From NCBI GenBank assembly GCA_040954595.2, contig CM082598.2, positions 2,604,001 through 2,668,000 on the forward strand: DNA of 64,000 nt. Reading direction: 5' to 3'. The position numbers and the translations under genes were made by a program. Within the stretch, counting starts at the first letter, position 1. Every line of letters begins with the position of its first letter. Source of the stretch: Balanoglossus misakiensis (Eukaryota; Hemichordata). This document shows, one piece after another, positions 13,912-26,294 of the stretch. Under the pieces are notes generated by a model. The model did not search any database. It saw only the letters and a list, made by a program, of their open reading frames with translations, and was not told the origin of the DNA.

Positions 13912-16900
13912 TCAGTTGTACATCCCGTTTATCAGGTAGTCCATCTTGGAGTAGTGTCTTCGCTGATAACCATCGTAGACTCTCTTCCCAAGCAAGACCC
14001 CTATCGCAAACACAAACAGTATACCAAAGCACATGGCTGCAACTAAGGCACCTGTAAAGTGAGATTCAACAAACAAGCATTAATTTTGACCGCTTTCACC
14101 CCCAGTTCTCGGCTGCATGCAATCTTTAAAAATCAGCAGAATTTTCCGCACCAAAAAAGTACCTGTACAAGTGAACAACATTTTCAAGAATAGTTTGCAT
14201 ATTGATGCTCTACACACCTGTTGTTGTCTGGCTGGCCATCATGTGACCGAAACTTCCTCTGGTTTCATTGTACTCTGGATATTCATCGAGTTCCGTGGAT
14301 GGATGGATTTCTGTCGCGATTTGTTCAGACTCTGCCGTCGTCTGACTCGGCTCGGTCGTGATTTCCACCTCTGCGTTCGTCTGACCTTCGGGTTGTGGTG
14401 TAGCCTGTGTTGTCGCTTGTTCTCCTGGTGTCACTGATCCTCCTTCTTCATTTACTTCTGTAGTCACTGCTTCTGAAGTTGTCTCTAGAAAGGACGAATC
14501 ATTAAGGTAGATGTCTACCTAGATGCAGTGCGTGGATAGCACATTCCATAGCCTTACATGTAGAATTTTGTGAAAACAGTATTGCCATTTTCTTGAAATT
14601 CTCACAAAAAAAAGGTTCCAAAAGAGGAGTATTATTAAATATTAAGAAACACTATGTGATAATGTCACCATGCTTGATTTTGACAAAGCTGTACGGATAT
14701 TTTCACCATAAGAAAACTATAGCATTGGGAGTGCAAGAAAACTACCGACTCAGCATTTTCACAATATTCAAGACCCCCTTAACTGAAAAAGTAGCATGCA
14801 ATTTGGGAAGATTGTGTACACTACAGGTGAAACGGTGACATAAACATTCATTGCAGACGGCGTGCATGATATTACAATGAAATACTTTTATATGCATGTT
14901 CGGGAAGCATGACTCCAAGGTACAGTGAGTAGAATAGTTACAGTGTAGAGATACATGTAGAAGTCAGTTTACCAGGGACCGTGTTAATAGCTGAGCTTGT
15001 CTGCTTGTGTTAGGCTCTGGTTAATGCGGTACATTTGTATTTATATAAATGTTATGTTTGTTATATGTAACACTATACAGGTACAATGAATACTGACACA
15101 GCCCGGTTAACTTACTTGAAGTTGTAACTGTTGGAGTAACTGTACTTTTATCAACACTTTGAGATGGAGTTGTTGAATCGACACTTTGAGATGTAGTTGT
15201 TGAAATATTTTGTAAAACTGCTGGGTTGCCCTGTTCACTTGTGACTGTGTTAGCCGTGGTAATGTTTATATCGGGCGGTGTACTGACACTGCTCGGCTCC
15301 GAATGAGATGTGCTCTGACCCGATGTTGCGTTGTGGTCAGTTTTGTACGTAACTGTCCGAGTAGTGAACACATTTGCAACAGAAGTACCGGTAGTTCGAA
15401 CTGTCGGGGTAACGCCCCGAGTTGCGTTCTGTACCACCTCTGTCATTGTCTCATTTGCAGATTCTGTTGACGTTGTGGGTTGTTGACCATTACTGACTAC
15501 TTGAGTGCTACCACCACCAACCACCGACTGTGTGGAAGTCACAGGCATGGACGTACTGGCATGCATGGTTCTACTTGTTCCTATCCCTTCACAAGTCAAA
15601 AAATATTACACCATTAAATTCCAAACAAAACCGTCAAAACAGCTATAAGGTGGTGAAATTTTCATTTAACCTGTACATACAAGTTTTTGGCTTAAAGCAG
15701 TAGAATTGAAGGTCAGATATTTGATATATGAACTACAATAAAAAGCCAATTCAACCAACGGTGAATGTGTTTGTACAGGTATTGCTTGTGGTTGAAAATT
15801 TCACTACCCGGTAATTTACAGTTTCTGTGGTTACATGCATTCAACATATTACTTATAAATGGCCTTCAAAAGGAATATACTTTGGAAAATTTCGTTCTCA
15901 TATTCCCTTGATGGGTCAATTACACTAACATTAACATGCTTCAGGGATTGCATCACAGTGGTAAAAATAACGCTATCTGCATAGAAAACAAAAGTACCTT
16001 CACTTTCAGTTTCTTCTTCGCCACCCTGTCGATAAATGTAAAAAAATTGTACAGTCAGAGATTAGCTCTGATGATGCCATCACAACCAATAAATTTTTCA
16101 CCTTGCAAGTTCCAACAATACTTACTTCCGTGCTCAAGACTGAAGTAGCAGACTCCTGCATCACTGTTGTCATGGAAACTGTGGTCTTTTCTGGGATCGG
16201 TGTCGATGTAAAACCAATTTCTGCCACCTCATCTTCGTCATCATCACTAACCATCCCTTCCTCTTTGACCTCATCTTTGTTTCGAAATTAAATAGGAGAA
16301 AAAAATCCACTTAAATTAACCTTTTTGTATTTTTTTTCAAATATGATAGTTATACACTGTTAGAAAAATTATTTTGCCACAGAATCTGTTGAGACATACC
16401 TTAACCCTCTCATCCCCAGTTCCCTCTATAGAAGTCCAACATCACAAAATAGAAAACAATGGATTTGGGTCAAACCATGATACTGAAAGGGTTAACATTA
16501 ACTCACCGTGTGTCACAATCACAGAAGTAATACCGTTTTTGTCTCTCAAAATGCAATTCTCAGGTGGATCACACAAGATTTTGTAACAGTTGTTAGTGTC
16601 ATCCCCTGGTTCATAAGTTATTGTTGTGCATAGAACTGCAATGAAAGAAAGGAATGGGGCAAAACTTGTAAAAAAGTATTTCTACTGGAATGTTTCTGAA
16701 GTCAATACATTACATGCAAGAAATGATTGATTTTCGATAATCAGATGGTTGCTATATTTTAATTTTGCTTGGTTATTATGATTTGGTTTCATCAGACTGA
16801 CATACGTACGTACATACATACATACACACACACACACATACAGACAGACAGACAGCAGATGCTGACTGATCCAATGATACACATACTATATGGGAGTCAA

Positions 16901-17137
16901 CAATATACTTGACCTACCATCTTCACAGCAACTTTGATAACACTCTTCTAGTGTTGCTACGTCAGTCGTGTTCAACAATTCAACAAAGCCTCCCAGAGCT
17001 TTTGATGATATCAAATCAATGGCTTTGTCCTCTGTGATGTTGTATGTGCACTGGCCATCCTCTTGCAGATCGCTCTTGATGCCGGCGACCAACAAAGCCA
17101 GCAGGATCCAGAATATCGTTTTGGGAAGCTCGGTCAT
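13912..17137 (-). CDS. MANSC-domain single-pass membrane protein (MANSC1-like)
   Basis: Seven coding exons, 1,404 nt, 467 aa: 17137-16918, 16635-16507, 16274-16126, 16025-15998 (28 nt), 15586-15116, 14484-14218, 14051-13912. Residues 1-22 are a signal peptide (core IFWILLALLVAG). A cysteine-rich MANSC domain follows at about 30-101, with Cys at 30, 67, 71, 72, 76, 90, 95 and 101. The middle, about 300 residues, is Ser/Thr/Pro-rich and mucin-like, so probably heavily O-glycosylated. A transmembrane helix lies at about 423-443, and the short tail ends YSKMDYLINGMYN. This tail and layout resemble vertebrate MANSC1, from memory. LRP11 is an alternative, but I see no LDL-receptor or PKD domain. 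The function is poorly known; a cell-surface role is inferred. The start was chosen at 17137 because a strong acceptor at 17158-17159 precedes it, which places the in-frame ATG at 17185 inside an intron. A matching 5' UTR donor is at 18044-18045. Confidence 0.8.
16411..16496. repeat. Dispersed repeat family B, copy 1
   Basis: About 86 bases (CCCCAGTTCCCTCTATAGAA to ACTGAAAGGGTTAA), related to 49234-49320 and to the reverse complement of 51225-51310. It ends about 10 bases from the donor of MANSC exon 2. Confidence 0.7.
16807..16858. repeat. CA/CAGA microsatellite
   Basis: Mixed TACA, CA and CAGA dinucleotide and tetranucleotide repeats in the first coding intron of the MANSC-domain gene. Confidence 0.8.
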
Positions 17138-17483
17138 GGTTGTGATAATAAAGTGCTCTGTTGTGAAAGATAAAAAAAACGACATACAAGTGGGCCTGTC
17201 GGGACAAAAACACAGCCTGACAAATAATGTTACAATATGACGATTATATTTGGCAACAGCTTGTCTGTGTTTATTCAGCCAGTATTTGAATCAATTTACA
17301 CCATACCATTTGTACATGTATGTATACGTATATCAGACTGTATACAATCATTGGGGAAAAAACAGACAAATCTACCAGCATAAAAACTCCATCACACATA
17401 TACTGATAAATATTCAGCAACCTTGCACAGTTGTGTTAACTTTATTTGAAAATGAATATGATTCTTATTTTGTCACTTTACTC

Positions 17484-17513
17484 TATGCATGGAGGTACTA
17501 GAGTACCTCCATG
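17484..17513. repeat. Near-perfect inverted repeat (cruciform)
   Basis: GCATGGAGGTACT and its exact reverse complement AGTACCTCCATGC are separated by two bases. CTCTATGCA also occurs directly on both sides. It lies in the probable first intron of the MANSC-domain gene. Confidence 0.8.
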
Positions 17514-18043
17514 CTCTATGCAACTGGGCTACTGTCACACGTTGTCTTGGATACCTTTCATAGAGACGATTTTAATCTCTGGTTCTCTCATTAGTTGTTG
17601 TTGACAATGCAATGTTTTATAAGGGTAATCCAGTTGGTTTTTTTAATCTGCTGTAAAAACGGCGTCCTCTGTACATGTCCCTCAAAAAATGCCCCAGTCT
17701 ACCACGTCAGCACCTCGTATACGTTGCATGTCAACAATGTACTGTTTTGTCCTCAAACTATCAGCGCTGGAATGGACATTTGTGTGATATGACCTGAAGT
17801 TTCACATCCTCGGCGTGTGACTGAACATAACGCATTTCATGGCCCTGGTAACAGTGGTAACTAAGGGGTATGCATATGCACGGACTACAAAAAATTTTAA
17901 CACACAAAATGTAATGTTGACCCTCGCAGGGTCATTGATGCCATGATGGAATGAGACTCACGGCCGCGACACTACGTTTATCATGTAAACCTGTTTCTAT
18001 TACCTCACGTTACACCACCACATTTATAATAAAAGTTCTACTT

Positions 18044-18200
18044 ACCTGAACTGGATGAAACAAAACCTTAGACAACGAAAAAAAATAAATACTTGTTTCA
18101 GGAAGTTGACTCCACACTCTTTTACGACAGCGCCATATTAGCTTATTTGCATATATGACGTGTGCTTTTCGCTTCCGGAAGTCTAAGGTCACAGAGAGGT
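18044..18200 (-). other. Probable 5' UTR exon of the MANSC-domain gene
   Basis: On the minus strand, TTCAG followed by GTAAGTAG (GT at 18045-18044) is a strong splice donor. It pairs with the acceptor TTTCACAACAG at 17158-17168, which precedes the start codon by about 20 bases. The exon would begin somewhere upstream of 18100; its 5' end is not visible. The exon is inferred from splice signals only. Confidence 0.5.
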
Positions 18201-18875
18201 CAAGCAGCTAGACTGGTCAGAAAAGTAAAAATATACCACTGTATTAACAAATGTAAATATTATATATGCAATTATTGAATCGTGAATTGGCTCTTGGTCT
18301 CACCGACACAGCAAATAACATGAAATCCGCGTTTTAATTTCAAATATGCTCGTGAACCGAATGACATTGTGATACAACAGAAAACCTATGGTGATTGAAC
18401 GCCAGCGCAAGAATCTGTGTTTTACAGAAAGTTTCACATTATTTTTATTTTGTATACCAGTTACCAGAGCGTGGAAAACATACAATATCTTTACCCTAAT
18501 ATGCGTTTGTGGACCCCAGGCAAAACATTGGTGGCACAACCTGTTTCCCAGACGTTCATACTGTAGTAATAATCTTTTTACTACATTTTTAACGGAAGTT
18601 TCACAATGCAACTGGATTTTCGGATTTCCTCAGCAGCCAATAACCGACAATTTATGTAGGCATCACCTGCTGACAGGGTGACAGGTCACGTCGTTATAAA
18701 TGCGCAACTGCTAAAGGATCAACACGCAGCGATATCCAGCAATACCTGGTACCTTAAATTCTATCATATCGTATCCGTGTTTGTGTTCGGTTTTACGCTT
18801 GAATTTCCGGTTTATTTCCAGGGTATATCAATCAAAATCCGTTTGGCCTAGATTCATATTAAATTATGGGCCGTG

Positions 18876-18907
18876 AAAAGAGGGAGGGAGGGAGAGAGAG
18901 AGAGAGA
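18876..18907. repeat. AG-rich microsatellite
   Basis: AGGG units followed by about eight AG dinucleotides in intergenic DNA. Confidence 0.8.
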
Positions 18908-18982
18908 TTACGAGGAAGAGAGCCTTGACCTTGCGCATATCAACTCATCGATGGAACTAACCAGTTTCACTTCACTCAGAAT

Positions 18983-18988
18983 TTTATT
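18983..18988 (-). terminator. Candidate AATAAA signal of the 400-aa gene
   Basis: TTTATT on plus (AATAAA on minus) lies about 470 bases after the stop codon of the 19.45-20.66 kb gene. This is a plausible 3' UTR length. Confidence 0.3.
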
Positions 18989-19453
18989 CTCATACCTCTT
19001 ATTTTCCAGATAAATTTATCAAAACTCGTAATATACAAAATCAAAAACATTTATAAACAAATTAAACAGTAAAAATGTAAAATATCGTACACGTTTACAA
19101 CACATTACAGCCATAAATTTATGTCTTCTGGTCTTTGTAAATTGTTGGATCATCTTAAATCTTCACATAGCCATTTCTTGTATTTTGTATTTGAAAAAAA
19201 AAACGTTTAGTGTACTCAAGTATTGTCTTACGCAGTTCAAGGAGAATTTTGGACGGATCTGTTCGATTATAATGTGCATTGTGGGTAGAACCTTTGGGGA
19301 AAGGGGAAGGGGTTCGATATTGTCCACCAGTTCTGGCCAGGAAAATTGTTCCAGGGAGAAAATTGGTGGATTCAAACGTTTCCCGAAGTTACAGACAAGT
19401 TCCCAAGTGTAAATAGGTTCGTCGTTTCGGTGGTGTAGAGGGTGACGACGTCG

Positions 19454-20656
19454 TCATTTCGGCGTTGTTTCTGTCGGGCTGCTGACGGGCGCGTTCGAGT
19501 CGTACTCGCGCACCTCATTGCTGACGCTGAACCTGACGGAACGCTTTTTCCCGTTGGCGACGTCGCTGCCCGTCGAGGCTCTAGCGCCGTTTCTCGTGGA
19601 GTTTCTGATCTGCAACGAAAGCAGGTCGCTCATTGTCAACTTCGTGCCGGTGGGAGGGACTCTGGCTTTCGAAGTTTTGTCATCTCCGGACGGCAATCTC
19701 GGCGAAGAGCTATCGGTTTTCACACTTTCTGAACGACTTTTTGTCCCGTTATTTCTCCTGTCAACACCATCAGACGACATCTGTTCTCGCGTTTTGCTAT
19801 TTTCTTCCATCTTTATTCGGGACAAGCTATCTGCTTCTGTCATCGGCCTGACGGAATTCGAAAGTCCTCCATTTTTCTTTCTTTCCTCTCTTCCAACAGA
19901 AGCGGGTCTGAAATTTTTCCTAAGTGGACGCCCAAACCATTTAGCGTTTATCTCGTAAAATTCTTCTAAATTAGCCTTTCTGGATGTCTTGAAGCTCTCC
20001 ATAGCTTCCTCCAGATCTCTTAGTTTCACTTTGGCGGCTGTACGACGGTGGCCGTTTGTGTGAGGTCTGTTTATGTTTGGCAATGATATTGTCATCATGT
20101 TATTCGCGGTACGGACTGCGTCGAGCGCTACCGAGTCTTCGTCATTTGCATAATAGTTTTTCACCTGGTTATTCACGAGCATGTCGCGCAATTTGACGAT
20201 TTCTGTGTTGATTTTCAAGTCCTCGCTGGCGTCCAGAATCTGCTGCTTTTCGCCGTCGGTTAACCCTTCCAACTGCGACGGCGTGTAGACCAGTCTCTGC
20301 TTGGCGCTCCGTGCCGTCCCCAGCGGCCTCGGCAACTTGGCGTTCGTTCTCCCCACCACCGCGATTGTCGTGTCGCCGCCGACGATGGTTTTCCGCTCCC
20401 GTTTCTGGCCGGCGGGCGGTGGCGATTTCTTCGCTCCGCCGGTGAGCGTCGTCGGCGAAGACGACGTCAGTTTTGGCAGCGGGTTTGGCCTCACCGGCTT
20501 CAGGGGGTCGGACTTCTCTGTCGATCTGTAGAAACTCAAATCCGGCCCCCGTACGAATCGACCATACGGGACGGGTGACCGATGCATGATCGCGTTATCT
20601 TCGTCATAGGAAGAACCGCCTGGTAGAATTTCCAGTTCAGGATTAGAGAGCCTCAT
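19454..20656 (-). CDS. Uncharacterised basic, Ser/Thr-rich 400-aa protein
   Basis: I do not recognise the family. One coding exon encodes 400 aa from ATG 20656 to a TGA at 19454. A good acceptor (TTTTTTAG) lies about 12 bases upstream of the ATG, so a spliced 5' UTR exon further upstream is likely. The N-terminus (MRLSNPELEILPGG, then SPVPYGRFVRGPDLSFY and a Pro-rich stretch) looks conserved in style. The centre (about 130-250) has predicted helical parts, for example KVKLRDLEEAMESFKTSR and LEEFYEINAKWFGRPLRKNF. The C-terminal 150 residues are low-complexity, rich in Ser, Arg and Lys, and probably disordered. There is no signal peptide or membrane segment. The base composition is more GC-rich than its surroundings, as expected for coding DNA. 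A cytoskeletal or ciliary role is only a guess from composition. Confidence 0.75.
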   Translation of the reverse strand: MRLSNPELEILPGGSSYDEDNAIMHRSPVPYGRFVRGPDLSFYRSTEKSDPLKPVRPNPLPKLTSSSPTTLTGGAKKSPPPAGQKRERKTIVGGDTTIAVVGRTNAKLPRPLGTARSAKQRLVYTPSQLEGLTDGEKQQILDASEDLKINTEIVKLRDMLVNNQVKNYYANDEDSVALDAVRTANNMMTISLPNINRPHTNGHRRTAAKVKLRDLEEAMESFKTSRKANLEEFYEINAKWFGRPLRKNFRPASVGREERKKNGGLSNSVRPMTEADSLSRIKMEENSKTREQMSSDGVDRRNNGTKSRSESVKTDSSSPRLPSGDDKTSKARVPPTGTKLTMSDLLSLQIRNSTRNGARASTGSDVANGKKRSVRFSVSNEVREYDSNAPVSSPTETTPK

Positions 20657-20848
20657 TCTCTCAGATTTCCTAAAAAATCACATCGACATTCAAAGTCAAG
20701 ATATAAAATAAGCATGTCTTTTTCACTCCACGCGAGAGTACACCATCTGTTCAGTTTGTTGTAGTACAATTTCCTGCGTGGAGTGACTGCTCCGTTGCTT
20801 CTTTTAGAAACGCATGAAAGAGTCTCCTTGACAACCGGTCAGGTATCG

Positions 20849-20861
20849 ATCCGCCATTTTG
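20849..20861 (-). promoter_or_regulatory. YY1-like motif upstream of the 400-aa gene
   Basis: ATCCGCCATTTTG lies about 190 bases upstream of the coding start, where a TATA-less promoter would be expected. The same CCGCCAT core occurs near the TFIP11 and giantin 5' ends. Confidence 0.4.
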
Positions 20862-21886
20862 AATTCTGATACCACTCAAAACGATATATTAGTCGTGAGC
20901 CGTAACAGAGTGTGTAATTATCTACCACATTCACCTGAAAATTAAAAGGAAAAAATACGAATCATTAAAATGGAGATAAAATAGATTTATATTTCTCAAC
21001 TTGTCCTTCTGGTGTGTTCGTTTTGAAGCACAACTCTGAACAGAGTTGAAACGCAGATATTTGCAAACGTGGAAATGTCCCAGCTAAAGTAAAGTCGACA
21101 CAAATGCGTGCAGTGGAACCGTGAGTTCTTTGCAAACACATTAGCGTGGAAAAATCAATTAAATCTAACGCATGATATTTTCATCGTGGTAATGGTGAGA
21201 CGCCCGTGGCTGTTTGAACCGCTAACATTTGCTGTTAAGTAGTTTGGGGCCATAGGCCCTAAACACAACTTGAAACAAAAATCAGGAGTAGCCTACTCTA
21301 CTGTTATTTTAAATATTAAAATAATAAGTAAGATATCGGTTATTAAATATCATAAATATTTTACGCTGGTTTCGTGAAAAATAGTTTATGATAATGAGTT
21401 TTGTAGAATGCTGACACAAAATTCATCAGGTATTTTTTTGTCTCTCAAATATTTCGGGCATATGGAGAGAATGGGTAGAACGCTAATGACTGGAATTCAA
21501 ACACGTTTCAATGAGACGAATAAATTCCTAAATTCCCGTCTGAACTAAAATTAACTAAATCAATGGACAATTTTTGTCAGCATTAAACACCACGTGAGTT
21601 TGATACATAGAGGATGAGTCTGTCGTCCAACTCCTACAAGTCGTCACGTGGGTAAATATATTCCGTCTACCTGCGGATCACTCTGTTTGTTGGTTAAAGA
21701 GGACCCGGTTCAAAGTTTACATAATAATGAACGCATCTGCATTAATCAAGTGCGGCCGAGTCAATGACTAGATCCCACTCCGCTGTTACTCAAAACCTGA
21801 CTCGGCCTACTTCAAATGCCTTCTTCAAACATGGCGTCTTTGCGCGTCACTTCTCGTCCAGCGCCCGAGTAAACAACCCCGATATC

Positions 21887-21911
21887 GGGGGGGGGGGGGG
21901 GGGGGGGGGGG
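21887..21911. repeat. Homopolymer run of 25 G
   Basis: An uninterrupted G tract in intergenic DNA. Its length is probably polymorphic and error-prone in assembly. Confidence 0.9.
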
Positions 21912-24900
21912 CAGCAGTCACTATTCGACGGCATTTCACGACCTACTTGAGAAATACCTAGGAAGCTGCGAAATCCACCGCAACAGTGTGATTGAAAAGC
22001 AAAATTTCATAAAGCAATCTAATCAATGACGTATATTACTGTGGCGTTAAACTCATTACCACAGGTGGGGAAAATTAGTCATTTCAATTTTGGTTCTGTG
22101 TTCTGTATTACTATTAAGCACTATTGGAGATAATAAAATGCCAAACCTCGTTCACATAAAAAGAAATAAGTGATACCGACATTATTTTGAGAGTTAGTAT
22201 TCTTCCTTGACGATGCAATCATTCCGAATCAAGAAAAACTTAATGATAAAATGGCTACAGCAAGAAATTGATCTGGTTGCAGTTGAGAGCGGAAAAAACA
22301 TGTTTTTATTTGACAACAACAGGAAAAATCTTATGGTTTCATATTCTGGTTGTTGGGATATTTTGAGACATAAGGGCATGTGGCCTCTTCGGCACTGCCA
22401 TGGAAACGCCAGAGTGCGTGTCCATGGCAACGACGCTGTCACAAACTTGACGATGTCGACGATGGTCCGTCAAAACAACATAGCCGTACTACTTGACTGG
22501 TTGCCCACAGATTAAGCCAACAGACACGCGTATGTCGACGCAAAAACAACAAAAACCATGCAACGTGGCGATTTGCGCGACGTTGCCCGGCCTCTCCAGG
22601 TATGCCGGCGCAAGAATGACCACTTGATGGCTCGAGCCGTGGTATTATCAGTGACCCCTGACCTCTGTGGCCACAGCAATTTCACATACATTCGGCCGGA
22701 GTTGCTCACCATGACAAAATGGCGATTTTGTGTTCTTACGGAATCGAACCATTTACAGACCGAAGACTCCAATATGCCAATTGCAGATCAGTCGTTGCTA
22801 AGCCTTGCTATAAAGGGTAATGCATGAACCATTCGTTTCTTGTTAAATTGTATCAGCCCTGCGCTTCTACTTGACAGATGAATCACACTCGAGTACTCTG
22901 CTTTGTCGTGTGATTTTACTGTAAACTCATTGAAATAAATGGTTTTCTTACTTCCCCGCAGAATGAAACTGTCGTTCCGTCGTTTATTTCAATTTCGGCG
23001 CATGGGTACTGGCAAATGGACGTGATTAGGTTGAGGCAGATATAGATTGATGATACGCCTCGAGGTTTTAAAGTGAAACACTGTGTCGCGAATTTGTGCA
23101 AAAAATGACCAACAGTGAACATTCGGGCAGTCATTGCTTATGTACATGTATAGGCCTAACCCGGCGAGTTTTACAGATCTATAACTATATCCCAAATTTC
23201 CCAAACTGAAGTAAAATTTTCTCAGTACATAAGCTGATAGGCGTTTCATTTGCTACGTAAGATAAAGATTACCTATCAAACGCGTGGGTTTGCGTGGTGG
23301 GGACAATGGCAATCCCTGTAACAAGAATATTGACACATTGGACAGATATCCAAGCGACAATCGAGTCCGTCTGAACAATAAAAAATATTAATTAATAAGG
23401 TTTACAGTAATTTCGAGGTTCTACATACCACCGAAAAGAGGCAGGCTGTGTTACCAGACGACAGGCGGACCAAACCCGTTCCCGAACTTGACGATTTGAG
23501 ATGGACGGTTTGGGAGCGACCACTTCGAGAGGCAAGCACACACGAAGTGAACTTTAGACCAATTTCAACAAGGGCCCTATCGACTGGCCAAATAAACTGA
23601 TGATTTAATAGGCGCGGCAATCTCGCCGTATTTGCTCTGAGAAAAGTAATCGTATTAGTGGGATTAAGAATTAATAAAGTCTACCTCAGCAGGAGAGCGG
23701 GTCTGTTTTAATATTGTCTTGTAGCCGAGTTGCAATGCGCATGCACGAAAATTGGTCTCGTTCTCGCCCGACAGGTGATGTCGGCCGCTAGGATGCGAGT
23801 GTCGGAATATCACACAAAATGGCGCTCTACATGCCGCGACTCGACAATTTGTCACCAGGGCAACCATAAAACCACTGATGCGGGATAATTTCTAATAAAT
23901 TAACCCTGATGATTTATACTGAGCGATACCTTATGACCCAAGCAGAGTCATATATTCTGGATGTCGAAATTTGCATTTTAGTCACCATGCACCTGTTGCA
24001 TTTGGCAATCTGGTTTCAAGAAATAATATTCGTTTTGTTAACGGCGAACATTTTCACGTGTTAATGGACCAGGCCATTTCTTACTGTACTGACAACTACT
24101 ATTTCACCATGTAATTTTCGTAATGAACAATTCACCACTTGAATAACACTACTCGTCACGGTGGACATGTTTGCGGGAAAATGACAGCTCGCTTTCTTCC
24201 AGTTTTGTTCTCCTGAGTGCGTTGAACAATATGTACACACAGTCTTAAAAGGCACTATAGGTGCATTGTTCGCGCTGCCAAAACAAATATTGCCAAATAA
24301 TACCCACAAATGCCCGTCGAAATCTCTACAAACGCGCACATTTTGTGGTTGCGTATAACAACTATACCGTCTGGCAAATTAGAGCGTATATCACGCGTGT
24401 TTGGATATTTGCCCCAGACAAAAGCGACCGCTTAATGAACGAAATAACCCCGCCAGGCAGTAACTGTAAACGGCCACAATGGCGGGGAATAATAAAATCT
24501 ATAAAACGAAATGAATGGTTGGTTTTATCGTCATATTACACCCAACGGGCGTTTCCGTGAGTACAGCAAAGTACAAGGCTAGAACATAAAGACAATTTGA
24601 CGAACTGAAGGTAATCTTTAGTGTTGGTCTTAAAAGCGTTTCAGGACCAATCAACCCGGTTTCGAACGATGTTTACTTCGAAGAAGGTTTACAGAGATGA
24701 TGATGACGATGACGTCGACGAGGAACAGCGCCGTTCTCTCTCTCTCTCTCTAACATATATAATACCAACTGTCCAACACAACCAAAAGACAAGCCTATCG
24801 ATGAATAAAATAGCACGAATGAAAGTTGAAAATACAGGATTAAATCACCAAACGAGAAACTCACCTTTCGTCCGTTTTTCCCCAGCGTTCCATACCAGCA

Positions 24901-26070
24901 AAGCGAAGTCCAACCGAGCGTCCGAACGCACTTCGACGATATGAGTCAAAACCACGGAAAAGGCAGGGCAACCGCGCAGTCTGTAATCATTTCTTATAAT
25001 CCCCCATGTTTTTCAAACGCCGACTTTGTACTTTAATTTTCGTCCATTATATAACGGTGAACAGTTAATACCTCGGCGCCAGTTTACATATAGACGTCTT
25101 GTTTGCACCGGGACGTCACCGTTCAAGTTCCGAGCACAGGCATGTTCAATTCCCTCTCTCGTGTCTTCTGTTCTTTCCACGGCCAATGTGTTTAACTGCG
25201 CGAGTTCGCGTGTTTATTCTACTCTAGGGGCTGTAAGCTCCTTTCTTTAGACGGGAATCTTTTGTGTGAAGGCACACACACGATTTGCGTCCCGTTATTC
25301 TGTCATCCGCTATCACATCCTTGACTGCGACCGGCTTTTTTTCTCGTGAGAGGCGACGGAAGCCGTCAAATAAGCCTATAACTCGTCGCCTTTCCACGAC
25401 GCCCACCCCTAATGACAAAATGGTACGTCGGGAATGGATGTGGTTAACGTTGTTGGCCAGTTGCTACGAGCTTTTCTTCTCACACACAATCGGGGTCAGA
25501 ATTTTCAAAAAGGAAATCGGCACTCAGAATTGTGTTAGCCTTGTACCGCTATTTATAAAACGGACAGTTGATAACATTTTTTGGGGCCGTCTAATTGTCT
25601 GTCTCAAAAGACTTCTTGTTGAGAAGTAACAACAGTTCACCCCCAGGCGGGGAACCTTTGAATATTTCGAGGTGCGAATTCGTCACCCCTATTTTCTAAC
25701 CAATTAAGCCGAGAAATCCGCTACGGTGATACTTGACACGATTAAAGAAGGGACTTTGTATTTGTTCTCGAGGAGCTGTCACTTGACAATGTCTTTGTCT
25801 GCCTTTTTAACGCTATCTTTTGTCTACAGGCACATAAACAAAGGCGTTCTGAACAATGAGACTTGAAAAGACACTTTTGTCTTCAGGACGTTACATTTCG
25901 GTCAACGACTTAGAGGGCGCTTCACTGGTGAATTTCAAGTCGACGAACCTTGTCCGGTCACGTGTCATTTTGCTTTGAATGTACGATGTACTGTACGGAG
26001 ACTAGGACGATGGCAGGCTTTTTGGCGGCTGGTGAATTGACGAGTTCACAATATAAAATTGAGTTGGTCG

Positions 26071-26076
26071 TTTATT
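26071..26076 (-). terminator. Candidate AATAAA signal of sulfotransferase A
   Basis: TTTATT on plus lies about 220 bases after the stop codon of the minus-strand sulfotransferase gene. It is a typical position for its polyadenylation signal. Confidence 0.4.
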
Positions 26077-26294
26077 TGCTTCGTTGGTACAATATATAAA
26101 ACAACAAAGTACGTGTACACGTGTTAAAATTTGCTTGAACAATATACTATGTCATAATTAAAACAACAAAGTACATCTAAGTTTAAAATGACTGTAGGCC
26201 CAAGCACCCAAGTCAAGTTCTATAGACATTATGCAGCCAAAATGTCACATGACCTGAAGGGACAGTTTAAAATATATAATACTGGTTTAAAAGA

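Larger units (their letters stand above)
20669..26060. other. 5.4-kb interval without a recognised gene
   Basis: Between the 400-aa gene and the first sulfotransferase I find no exon I can support. Open frames are short and lack conserved motifs. The start of the interval should hold the promoter and 5' UTR exon of the 400-aa gene; ATCCGCCATTTTG at 20849-20861 is a YY1-type motif. Also present are a run of 25 G at 21887-21911 and a CT microsatellite at 24735-24751. Non-coding RNA or regulatory elements could be present but are not evident. Confidence 0.55.

Noticed and set aside
17138-17185. Alternative upstream in-frame ATG for the MANSC-domain gene
   Set aside because: A polypyrimidine tract and AG acceptor lie between the two ATGs, so the upstream one is intronic. 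The shorter start gives a clean signal peptide.
22200-25650. Several 60-114 codon open frames in the gene-poor interval
   Set aside because: None shows conserved motifs or consistent splice partners. They are expected by chance in DNA of this composition.
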